Below, one piece after another: positions 1 to 6,069 of a DNA stretch of 18,434 bases. A program made the translations under genes and the position numbers. Every line of letters begins with the position of its first letter. The stretch's first letter is position 1. Source of the DNA: Chitinophagales bacterium (GTDB taxonomy: Bacteria > Bacteroidota > Bacteroidia > Chitinophagales > UBA2359); the NCBI GenBank assembly GCA_020629335.1, contig JAHDDN010000044.1, positions 2,460-20,893 of the forward strand. Reading direction: 5' to 3'. Below the pieces are notes generated by a model, which saw nothing but the letters and a program-made list of their open reading frames with translations, was not told the DNA's origin and did not search any database.

Positions 1-300
1 TAGCATGCAAGTTATTAAGAAATTTTTAAGCACCATTTTATTTTAGGTAATGATATTTTATTATTATTTAAATGTCATTAAGTAGTTGAAGGTAATTATT
101 TGTACATTCTTGATGAGCTTATTTTTAGCTACTTAAGTACTACTAGACAAAGCATGTCCACAAAAGAGATAGGTGTTCCCAATCTCTATTTGTTGCCCTT
201 ATAACCCTATGTCTATAACAAGGCACTTTATATTAATGGCTTTAAGCTTAAATTTTTCTCATTTACATTTATAAAGTTCACCTTTTTAAAACCCAAAATT
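1..300. other. Non-coding stretch upstream of the oxoamine synthase gene
   Basis: No credible gene is visible here. The stretch holds a shortened copy of the AAGTAG-arm palindrome (79-139, listed separately). It also holds a weak bulged inverted repeat at about 161-192, in which CAAAAGAGATAGG faces CCCAATCTCTATTTG. That repeat is not followed by a T-run, so I do not call it a terminator. The last 50 bases are A/T-rich and include TACATTTA (264-271), a near match to the Bacteroidota -7 box TAnnTTTG, with no obvious -33 TTG. The promoter of the downstream gene therefore lies somewhere here but cannot be fixed. Confidence 0.6.
79..139. repeat. Shortened copy of the AAGTAG-arm palindromic repeat (family 1)
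   Basis: This matches the left arm of the full element at 4686-4850 almost base for base over its first 50 or so positions (TAAGTAGTTGAAGGTAATTA onward). At TTTAGCT it then jumps directly to the last bases of the right arm, ending CTACTTAAGTA. The core and almost all of the right arm are missing. TTTAGCT occurs at both deletion ends in the full copy, so slippage or recombination between these short direct repeats explains the shortened form. Confidence 0.8.
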
Positions 301-2742
301 ATGGCTAAAGTTAAGCACCCCAGTGTGGTGGATGTTGTCGATGACATTATGAGTCATGGAGTCAACAAACAACTCATTCAACTAAACACTAATGAAGTGA
401 TCAGTGGTAGAAAATTGATCATAAAAGGTAAAGAAGTAACCCACTTCGGTAATTGTAATTATTTAGGTTTAGAGCGTCATCCCAAAGTAAAAGAAGCCTC
501 TATGGCGGCGATTGCCAAAGAAGGAATTAGGTTAACGATGTCTCGCACTTACGTATCATCGGGCTATTATGCCGAATTAGAAGAATTATTACGCACCATA
601 TACGATGGTCATGTGGTAGTGGCCCCTTCTTCTACTATGTTACATCTATCTGCTATACCTGTGTTGATTAGTAGAAATGATATGGTCTTGATGGATCAGC
701 AAGTACACGCTAGCATGATTCAAGCGATTCAGTACACCAAAGCCAATGGGGTAAGTACGCGTACCGTTCGCCACAGTCGCTATGACCTTTTAGAAAGCTT
801 CATCCAACGGTATCATGATAAGTACGAGAAAGTATGGTATGTTTTAGATGGAATTTATTCAATGTATGGAGATGCACCAGATATCCATTCATTGATTAAA
901 TTACTTGATAAATACCCGAACTTCTATCTCTATGTAGATGATGCTCACGGTACAAGCTGGAAAGGTAAGTACGGTCGTGGTTACATCTTAGATCAAGTAG
1001 ACTTACACCCCAAAATGATTATGACTGTTTCTTTAGGCAAAGGCTTTGGAACGATTGGTGGGGTCATGGTTACCAAAGATCCAGAATATTGTAGAAGAGT
1101 AAGAAACTGTGGCAATACACTTATTTTCTCTGCTCCCCTTAGTTCTGGGCTACTAGGAGCTTCTATTGCCTCCGCTAAAATTCACCTTACAGATGAGTTA
1201 ATAGAACTACAAAATGATCTTCAAGATAAGATAGATTATACCAATCAATTGATCAAGGAACATCATCTACCATTAGTGAGAGAAGAGCAATCACCAATTT
1301 TCTATATTGGCTTAGGTTTGCCAAAAGCCGCCTATAATATGTTGGAACGCTTGCTCAATGATGGCTTTCTAACAAATATAGGAGCATTCCCTGCGGTATC
1401 GCTTAAATGTGCAGGCACCCGATTCTTAGCTACTTGCCACTTAGAAAAAAATGATATTGAGCAGTTAATGGAAAGAATCTCTTATCATCTCCCAAGAGTA
1501 TTAAAAGAAGAAAATTATAGCTTTAAAGAATTAGCTAAATCATTTGATCTACCACACTTTGAGGAACTGGAACAATACCATCAGGTTTTTCAAAAATCTG
1601 TATCTGGAGTAGCCAATCTAAAATTGGAGAAATACAAGAGTATTCAAGAAATTGATCCAAAAGAATGGAACACACTTATGAAGGGCAAAGGCGTTTTTGA
1701 TGTGGCTAGCATGGAATTGTATGAAAATACGTTCAAAAACAATGAGGAGGCTAAAGACAATTGGGATTTTATGTACTATATCGTAAGAGACCAATTAGAT
1801 ACACCTATCGTCGCAGGATTCTTTACAGAGAGCTTATGGAAAGAAGATTTATTAGCACCACCTTCTATTTCACAACAATTAGAAGAAGTAAGAGAAAAAG
1901 AAGACCCGCTCTACCTAATATCTAATTCGATTTCTTTAGGCTGTCAAGCTGTAGAGGGAGAACCGCTATATATTGATGATGTAAACCAAAACTGGAAGAA
2001 AGCCTTAGAAATGGTCATTAAAGACCTTTGGGAAGAACAAGAGAAAAGAGAAGCAGAATTGGTCGTATTTAGAGATATGCACCATGCGGATAAAGAATTA
2101 ACGCAGTTCTTCATGGATAAAGGTTTTATCGTTAGCCAAATGCCCGATAAAAATCATATCAAAGATATCACCTGGAATACGGAAGAAGAATTCCTAAAAA
2201 GTATCAGTTATAAATCTCGTAAGAGCTTCAAAAAATATGTCCATAAGCAAGAAGAGCTATTTAATGTATCAGTATTGACTAAAGATGATACAGAAGCAAT
2301 TGATAGGATTTACGACTTATACATGAATGTTAAGAAAGTTAATTTCGGAATCAATACCTTCCCATTGCCGAAAAACTTCTTTACCCAATTACTAAAAGAA
2401 GATAGCTTCGAAATGCTCAAAGTAGAATTGAAAGAAGATGCTAAAATTGTTGCCTTCTTCTGCGCGAAACAATTAGGAGATACCTACTATCCAATGTATC
2501 TAGGAATAGACTACGATTATCTCCACTCTCATAGCATCTATCGACAAACACTTTACCAAATCGTGAAGCGTGCAAGAGCCTTAGATTGTACGAATATCTA
2601 CTTAGGATTCTCTGCCAATACCGAAAAACACAAATTCGGTGCAGAAGCAGAACCAGCAGTAGCATTCATCCAATTTAAAGACACCTTCAAGCAAACAGTC
2701 ATAGAAAACATGAGCGTCCGAAAGTTAGATAAACACTACTAA
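301..2742 (+). CDS. Alpha-oxoamine synthase (SPT/KBL-like) fused to a C-terminal GNAT-type acyltransferase
   Basis: Residues 1 to about 400 form a fold-type I PLP enzyme of the alpha-oxoamine synthase family (serine palmitoyltransferase, KBL, BioF), which condenses an amino acid with an acyl-CoA. Visible motifs are His136 (VHAS, the residue that stacks on PLP), Asp213 and His216 in YVDDAHG, and the Schiff-base lysine 247 in TVSLGKGFG followed by TIGG. Free-standing family members are about 400 residues. Here roughly 400 more follow, and residues about 560-800 resemble GNAT/BioF2-like acyltransferases (for example YYPMYLGIDYDYL and IYLGFSANTEKHKFGAE). The plausible product is a sphingoid or sulfonolipid (capnine-type) base, with the GNAT part perhaps doing a second acylation. 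The substrate is inference. The gene stands alone and its stop overlaps the convergent arsS stop. Confidence 0.85.
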   Translation: MAKVKHPSVVDVVDDIMSHGVNKQLIQLNTNEVISGRKLIIKGKEVTHFGNCNYLGLERHPKVKEASMAAIAKEGIRLTMSRTYVSSGYYAELEELLRTIYDGHVVVAPSSTMLHLSAIPVLISRNDMVLMDQQVHASMIQAIQYTKANGVSTRTVRHSRYDLLESFIQRYHDKYEKVWYVLDGIYSMYGDAPDIHSLIKLLDKYPNFYLYVDDAHGTSWKGKYGRGYILDQVDLHPKMIMTVSLGKGFGTIGGVMVTKDPEYCRRVRNCGNTLIFSAPLSSGLLGASIASAKIHLTDELIELQNDLQDKIDYTNQLIKEHHLPLVREEQSPIFYIGLGLPKAAYNMLERLLNDGFLTNIGAFPAVSLKCAGTRFLATCHLEKNDIEQLMERISYHLPRVLKEENYSFKELAKSFDLPHFEELEQYHQVFQKSVSGVANLKLEKYKSIQEIDPKEWNTLMKGKGVFDVASMELYENTFKNNEEAKDNWDFMYYIVRDQLDTPIVAGFFTESLWKEDLLAPPSISQQLEEVREKEDPLYLISNSISLGCQAVEGEPLYIDDVNQNWKKALEMVIKDLWEEQEKREAELVVFRDMHHADKELTQFFMDKGFIVSQMPDKNHIKDITWNTEEEFLKSISYKSRKSFKKYVHKQEELFNVSVLTKDDTEAIDRIYDLYMNVKKVNFGINTFPLPKNFFTQLLKEDSFEMLKVELKEDAKIVAFFCAKQLGDTYYPMYLGIDYDYLHSHSIYRQTLYQIVKRARALDCTNIYLGFSANTEKHKFGAEAEPAVAFIQFKDTFKQTVIENMSVRKLDKHY

Positions 2743-3812
2743 ACCACTTCACCTCCACAACTTGAACCAGCACCTGCGGTGCAGCCGTAGCAGTGCTGGT
2801 TCAATATTATATCCCGATCTTTCAAAGCCGCTACATCAAAATCCTCCAAACGAGTCGCATCCTTGACCGATACTTTTAAGTCCAGCATCTGATTAAAATC
2901 ACAATCATAAAGATGCCCATCCCAACTCACCGAAATGGTATTTCTACACATCAAGCCCTCCAATGTAGCAGGATTATAAGCCTCCACTAATTTTTCCATA
3001 TACTCCTCATAATTACCCGACTCCAACAAATAATCCAAAAATCGACTAATAGGCAAATTCGTAATCGCAAACAAACGATTAAAAACAATATCATACTTAC
3101 GCTTCAATTGACGCTTAAATTCCGCCTCCAAACTCTCTTGACTACTAGGCAAAAATGCCCCCGAAGGATTATAAACCAAATCCAACTGCAAACCACTACC
3201 TTCTTGACCATATCCCACACTATTCAACTGTTTCAAAGCCTCGATAGAATCCTCAAAAACCCCATCACCCCGCTGCGAATCCGTCCGACGCTTGCTAAAA
3301 TAGGGGAGGGAAGACACCACTTGAACACCCTCACTAGCCAAAAAATTAGGCAAATCATGATACTTAGGATTCGCCCTAATAATCGTCAAATTACAACGAT
3401 CTATCACCTGCTTACCCAACTTCCGACACTCCTTCACAAACCACCTAAATTCAGGATGCATCTCAGGCGCTCCACCCGTTATATCTACTGTATGAATACT
3501 ATCCACAGACCCAATGATTTCCAAGCACTTATCTAAATGCACCTTAGACATCAACTCATGCTTCCGATCAGGCCCCGCATCCACATGACAATGAGCACAA
3601 GACTGATTACAAAGCTTCCCAATATTCAACTGAAAAATCTCCAACTCACTCGGCTTCAATGGATACATTCCAGCCTCCTCCACTTGTTCCCTAAAAGCAG
3701 TAAACTTCCGCTCACTCTTTTCAACACCATTCAACACCTTCAACTGAAAAAAAGTATCGGATAACTCACTCCCTCTCGATTGAAGTGACTTACTCTTTTG
3801 TTTAATCGCCAT
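2739..3812 (-). CDS. arsS: Arsenosugar biosynthesis radical SAM protein ArsS
   Basis: This is a 357-residue radical SAM enzyme of the ArsS/DUF3641 family. The 4Fe-4S motif is CNQSCAHCHVDAGP (Cys68, Cys72, Cys75). It is followed by DITGGAPEMHPEF, the conserved glycine-rich segment, and a Cys-rich C-terminus (MCRNTISVSWDGHLYDCDF, then HCYGCTAGAGSSCGG, with Cys341, 344 and 352) expected to hold extra Fe-S ligands. ArsS makes the dimethylarsinoyl-adenosine intermediate of arsenosugar synthesis from dimethylarsenite and SAM. Some family members are selenoproteins near this C-terminal motif; here all these positions are Cys codons. It lies 136 bases downstream of the AhpD-like gene on the same strand, a conserved pairing. 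The methyltransferase ArsM is not in the window. The stop overlaps the convergent upstream gene by about 3 bases. Confidence 0.92.
   Translation of the reverse strand: MAIKQKSKSLQSRGSELSDTFFQLKVLNGVEKSERKFTAFREQVEEAGMYPLKPSELEIFQLNIGKLCNQSCAHCHVDAGPDRKHELMSKVHLDKCLEIIGSVDSIHTVDITGGAPEMHPEFRWFVKECRKLGKQVIDRCNLTIIRANPKYHDLPNFLASEGVQVVSSLPYFSKRRTDSQRGDGVFEDSIEALKQLNSVGYGQEGSGLQLDLVYNPSGAFLPSSQESLEAEFKRQLKRKYDIVFNRLFAITNLPISRFLDYLLESGNYEEYMEKLVEAYNPATLEGLMCRNTISVSWDGHLYDCDFNQMLDLKVSVKDATRLEDFDVAALKDRDIILNQHCYGCTAGAGSSCGGEVV
2762..2804 (-). other. Perfect 12-bp inverted repeat inside the end of arsS
   Basis: TTGAACCAGCAC (2762-2773) and GTGCTGGTTCAA (2793-2804) are exact reverse complements separated by 19 bases. 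In the mRNA the stem would enclose the codons for the CYGCTA part of the C-terminal Cys motif. No U-run follows, so it does not look like an intrinsic terminator. Confidence 0.6.
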
Positions 3813-3839
3813 ACTGTAATTATCTAATAATCAATTGTT

Positions 3840-3952
3840 TATTTCCCCTCCTCTCAGAAAGGTCTAGGATATTGTATAATTCCCCTCCTTCCAGGAGGGG
3901 CTAGGGGAGGTAGTAATTCCCCTCCTTGTTTAAGGGGGCCAGGGTTGGTTAC
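3840..3952. repeat. Three consecutive 37-38 bp degenerate C/G-rich palindromic units
   Basis: Between arsS and the AhpD-like gene, three units begin at about 3840, 3878 and 3915. Each opens with (A/T)TTCCCCTCCT and closes with a diverged AGGAGGGGCTAGGGGAGGT-like half. The middle unit is the most intact, with CCCCTCCTT facing AGGAGGGG, and the outer two have decayed. The third unit runs into the stop codon of the AhpD-like gene. Short C/G-rich repeats of this look are common between genes in Bacteroidota; their function is unknown. In the arsS transcript they would form hairpins between the two genes. Confidence 0.7.
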
Positions 3953-4287
3953 ATCCCCAAACGCTCACTATGATTCATCATCTGTACACCATATACCAAA
4001 GTCGAGCCACCTTTTATCGCCGCCGCCACATGAATCGCCTCCATCATTTGCTCCTCATCCGCACCCTTCTCCAAGCAAGTAGTCGTATAAGCATCTATAC
4101 AATAAGGACACTGAACACTATGAGAAACTGCCAACGCAATCAACGCTTTCTCCCGCTCCGTCAATGCCCCTTCCTTAAACACCTCTCCATACCAGTCAAA
4201 AAACTTCTTACCCATCTCCTCCTGCAATTCCGTAATATTGCCAAATTTCTTCAAATCAGCCGGATCAAAATATTTCTTACTTTCCAT
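3949..4287 (-). CDS. Arsenosugar-associated AhpD/carboxymuconolactone decarboxylase-like protein
   Basis: A 112-residue single-domain protein of the carboxymuconolactone decarboxylase/AhpD-like fold. It has the redox CxxC pair (Cys60, Cys63) in VQCPYCIDAYT, preceded by LTEREKALIALAVSHS and followed by the helix MMEAIHVAAAIKGGSTLVYG. It matches the peroxidase-like partner usually encoded beside ArsS, which is the main reason for linking it to arsenosugar synthesis; its exact reaction is not established. Length is normal. It is the first gene of a two-gene minus-strand unit with arsS, separated by the C/G-rich repeat units. A candidate promoter lies about 290 bases upstream, on the far side of two large inverted repeats. 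Confidence 0.87.
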   Translation of the reverse strand: MESKKYFDPADLKKFGNITELQEEMGKKFFDWYGEVFKEGALTEREKALIALAVSHSVQCPYCIDAYTTTCLEKGADEEQMMEAIHVAAAIKGGSTLVYGVQMMNHSERLGM

Positions 4288-4370
4288 TCTTATATCATTT
4301 TTTAATTATCTAATCAATTATTCGTCCAACAGCATATTCCGAAAACTTGAAAATATACCATTTGGGCGCA

Positions 4371-4443
4371 ACCCTTCCTTATTTTTTTCGGCCTGTAGGG
4401 GCCGTACCTATGTGTGCGCCCTCCGAAAAAAATAAGGAAGGGT
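4371..4443. repeat. Inverted repeat with a perfect 21-bp stem
   Basis: Bases 4371-4391 (ACCCTTCCTTATTTTTTTCG plus one G) are the exact reverse complement of 4423-4443. The 31-base loop contains shorter complementary pieces: GGCC/GGCC within 4391-4406, and TGCGCCC facing GGGCGCA at 4364-4370. It directly abuts the palindrome at 4444-4576. It lies between the candidate promoter and the start of the AhpD-like gene, so it may sit in that operon's leader. Confidence 0.75.
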
Positions 4444-4576
4444 CGGGCTATCCGCTCTTATGTGGCTATTCAGTGCCTATTCCGCTAAGCTGTACTTGTC
4501 TGCCCTTGCAGGGCCAGCCTACGTCCAGCTAAGCTCCATAAGTCACTTCATCACGCCACATACCGCTCCTATCCCT
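4444..4576. repeat. 133-bp imperfect palindrome, copy 1 (partner at 18273-18403)
   Basis: The outer arms pair GGGCTATCCGCTCTTATGTG with the reverse complement of CCACATACCGCTCCTATCCC. The inner arms pair GCTAAGCTG with CAGCTAAGC, and the tip is CTGCCCTTGCAGGGCCAG. A second copy of about 85% identity is at 18273-18403. Differences between the copies tend to occur in pairs that keep the stem: the tip CCCT/AGGG here is CCT/AGG there, and AGTG/CACT here is CCT/AGG there. Both copies lie 5' of leftward-transcribed genes. It may be a REP/BIME-like element. Confidence 0.8.
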
Positions 4577-4580
4577 TGCG

Positions 4581-4617
4581 CAAATATACCACTATCATCT
4601 TGGTAAACTTGTACCAA
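4581..4617 (-). promoter_or_regulatory. Candidate minus-strand promoter with operator-like palindrome (AhpD-like/arsS unit)
   Basis: On the minus strand, 4588 down to 4581 reads TATATTTG, an exact match to the Bacteroidota -7 box TAnnTTTG, followed by CGC. Just upstream on that strand lies TTGGTACAAGTTTACCAA (4617-4600), with TTGGTA and TACCAA in inverted orientation, which could be a regulator site. No well-spaced -33 TTG is seen. If real, the transcript would begin near 4574 and carry both large hairpins before the AhpD-like start at 4287. Confidence 0.35.
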
Positions 4618-4633
4618 TTACGAAAGTACACAA

Positions 4634-4684
4634 TGAACTCATTTAAAGTTTTATGGTGCAGCAGAAAAACTTTAAATGAGTTCA
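4634..4684. repeat. Core-less GAACTC-arm palindrome (family 2)
   Basis: GAACTCATTTAAAGTTTT is followed after a short join by AAAACTTTAAATGAGTTC, giving a nearly perfect 18-bp-arm palindrome. Compared with the full member at 5556-5715, it keeps the outer left arm up to ATGGTG and the outer right arm from CAGCAG, and lacks everything between. It directly abuts the family 1 element that begins at 4686. Confidence 0.8.
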
Positions 4685-4685
4685 A

Positions 4686-4850
4686 TAAGTAGTTGAAGGT
4701 AATTATTCGTGCATTCTTGATGAGCTTATTTTTAGCTTAGACAAGGCGGTTTTCGCCAGTAATAGCAGGGCTATTGCTAAGAAAAGCAACGCAGTATAAG
4801 CTAAAAAAAGGCCATCAGAACTGCCGAAATAATTAACTTTAGCTACTTAA
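4686..4850. repeat. Full-length AAGTAG-arm palindrome (family 1, first copy)
   Basis: A roughly 165-bp imperfect palindrome. The outer arm AAGTAGTTGAAGGTAATTAT pairs with the reverse complement of AATAATTAACTTTAGCTACT, and the inner arm GATGAGCTTATTTTTAGCTT pairs with AAGCTAAAAAAAGGCCATC. The centre carries the core shared by all three families: ACAAGGC, then AATAGCAGGGCTATT, then AACGCAGTA. The left arm is nearly identical to the shortened copy at 79-139. Confidence 0.82.
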
Positions 4851-5012
4851 GTATCTGAATGAAAATAATCGACACTTCTCTGATGAGATTAATTTTATGC
4901 TGAACAAGGCACTTTTTTGACGGAATAGCAGCGCTATTACTAAAAAAAGTAACGCAGTACAGCGCAAAATTAAGCCATCAAAAGTGATGATTATTTATGT
5001 TTAGCTACTTAA
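4847..5012. repeat. Second family 1 palindrome, sharing its end with the first
   Basis: It starts at TTAAGTA, overlapping the last bases of the preceding element, and ends TTTAGCTACTTAA. The left arm (AATAATC, CACTT, TGATGAGATTAATTTT) pairs with the right arm (AAAATTAAGCCATCA, AAGTG, GATTATT). The core is ACAAGGC, then AATAGCAGCGCTATT, then AACGCAGTA. The arm sequence differs from the first copy at many positions yet still pairs, so the copy is old or the arms are free to drift while pairing is kept. Confidence 0.8.
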
Positions 5013-5076
5013 TACAAAGCTATTAATAAAAGGCAGGTAAAACTGTCAGCTAACGAATAAGAATGAATAATACGGG

Positions 5077-5118
5077 CAATAAAAATAAAAAAGGAGGCAC
5101 TGAAAATAGCGCCTCCTT
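5077..5118 (-). terminator. Intrinsic terminator facing left, with no gene to serve
   Basis: AAGGAGGC (5091-5098) and GCCTCCTT (5111-5118) form a perfect 8-bp stem that extends inward by CT/AG past one mismatch, around a GAAAAT loop. On the minus strand the stem is followed directly by TTTTTTATTTTTATT, a textbook intrinsic terminator. On the plus strand what follows is only ATTAATAC, so the minus direction is favoured. No minus-strand gene lies to its right. Confidence 0.65.
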
Positions 5119-5280
5119 ATTAATACTATAAAACTTACAGAAATAAAGATTAATACTTTTTGTTGATATTTTAAATGAGTTTATAAACAACTACCTAATA
5201 ATAACCTTTTTTTTTCCAATCTAAAAATATCTTATGATTATTATTTCTAAAATGTCAAAACACGACATTTACAGCCTATT

Positions 5281-5440
5281 GTTCAGTTTATAAGTTTCTG
5301 ACAGTTAAGTTGTAGTGTTTTTTCGATTATACAAGGCATTTTTGAGGCCCATAGCAGAGCTACGGAACGAAAAAATAACGAAGTAGAATCGAAAAAAGAC
5401 AAAACTTGGGCTGTCAAGGACTAATAAATTGAACCACTAT
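5281..5440. repeat. Full-length GTTCAGTTTA-arm palindrome (family 3, first copy)
   Basis: The left end GTTCAGTTTATAAGTTTCTG pairs with the reverse complement of the right end GGACTAATAAATTGAACCAC, and GACAG pairs with CTGTC. The core is ACAAGGC, then ATAGCAGAGCTA, then AACGAAGTA. It is nearly identical to the copy nested at 5886-6048, with a few substitutions and one small length change in the left arm, which suggests recent spread within the genome. Confidence 0.82.
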
Positions 5441-5555
5441 ACCCTAGAGATAGGAACTTTCGTGATATCTTGCATCTCAATACCCCAATTTGCTGAACCG
5501 AAACCACCTAGAAGCAGTTTTTACTAAAAGCCACCAATTTCCCTGTAATAACAAA

Positions 5556-5715
5556 GAACTCATTTAAAGTTTTATGGTGAAGCTGAAAATCAGCTTAATT
5601 TTCGTAGTTTAAGGCATTTTTGAGGTGCATAGCAGCGCTACGGACCGAAAAAATAACGCAGAAATACGGAAATTTAGCGATTTTTTAAGTCAGCAGAAAA
5701 ACTTTAAACGAGTTC
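5556..5715. repeat. Full-length GAACTC-arm palindrome (family 2)
   Basis: GAACTCATTTAAAGTTTT on the left pairs with AAAACTTTAAACGAGTTC on the right. Inside, CAGCTTAATTTTCGTA pairs loosely with TACGGAAATTTAGCG. The core is AAGGCATTTTTGAGGTGCAT, then AGCAGCGCTA, then AACGCAGAA, clearly related to the cores of families 1 and 3 although the arms are unrelated. The 72-residue open frame that crosses its right half is not credible as a gene. Confidence 0.8.
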
Positions 5716-5821
5716 AAAGAAATAACCTTCAAAATAGTCTATTGCAGACAAGACTTAGGACTTTAAACCATAACATTAACCAAAGACGGTATTTTCTTCT
5801 TATTTTGGGAGATTATTTAAT

Positions 5822-6069
5822 GAACTCGTTTAAAGTTTTATGATGAAGCTGAAAAGGAGTTGAATTTTTGTAGTGGTTCAGTTTATAGTGGTTCAGTTTA
5901 TAAGTTTCTGACTTTAAGTTGTAGGATTTTTGCGATTATACAAGGCATTTTTGAGGCCCATAGCAGGGCTACGAAACGAAAAAATAACGAAGTAGAATCG
6001 TAAAAAGACAAAACTTGGGCTGTCAAGGACTAATAAATTGAACCAATAGGTTTCACTTTAAATGAGTTC
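5822..6069. repeat. GAACTC-arm palindrome (family 2) interrupted by a family 3 element
   Basis: The left arm GAACTCGTTTAAAGTTTTAT continues, as in the copy at 5556, up to about 5870 (TTTTTGTAG). The sequence then changes abruptly to a family 3 element. Afterwards only the outer right arm remains, CACTTTAAATGAGTTC (6054-6069). The family 2 core and inner right arm are missing, so the insertion replaced or accompanied a deletion. The element ends 13 bases before the kinase start codon. Confidence 0.75.
5871..6048. repeat. Nested family 3 palindrome with a 15-bp tandem duplication at its left end
   Basis: TAGTGGTTCAGTTTA occurs twice in direct succession (5871-5885 and 5886-5900). It is followed by a palindrome nearly identical to the one at 5281, with core ACAAGGC, ATAGCAGGGCTA, AACGAAGTA and right end GGACTAATAAATTGAACCAA. 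The 15-bp sequence is the terminal arm of family 3, so the duplication is one extra copy of its own end. Confidence 0.8.

Noticed and set aside
161..192. Intrinsic terminator at 161-192
   Set aside because: The stem is bulged and not followed by a T-run, and no gene end is visible upstream in the window.
2762..2804. Functional SECIS element in arsS
   Set aside because: There is no in-frame UGA; all the key positions are Cys codons, and the stem begins upstream of the Cys codon instead of downstream.
3108..3764. Open frames on the plus strand opposite arsS
   Set aside because: They are antisense to a clearly recognised radical SAM gene and show the Thr/Leu/Arg-heavy composition of a shadow frame.
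4238..4532. Short plus-strand open frames (65 and 61 codons) over the inverted repeats
   Set aside because: They run through palindromic DNA, have no family-like composition, and start inside the upstream region of a minus-strand gene. The sequence is better explained as hairpin elements.
4444..5012. CRISPR array
   Set aside because: The repeats are long palindromes of unequal spacing with no short identical repeat-spacer rhythm, and no cas genes are present.
5625..5843. A 72-codon plus-strand open frame
   Set aside because: It begins in the core of one palindrome and ends in the arm of the next. The repeat explains the sequence and no protein signature is seen.
4634..6069. Insertion sequence or complete MITE with an adjacent transposase
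   Set aside because: No transposase frame is present, and target-site duplications could not be made out. I therefore record them as palindromic repeats of unknown mobility.
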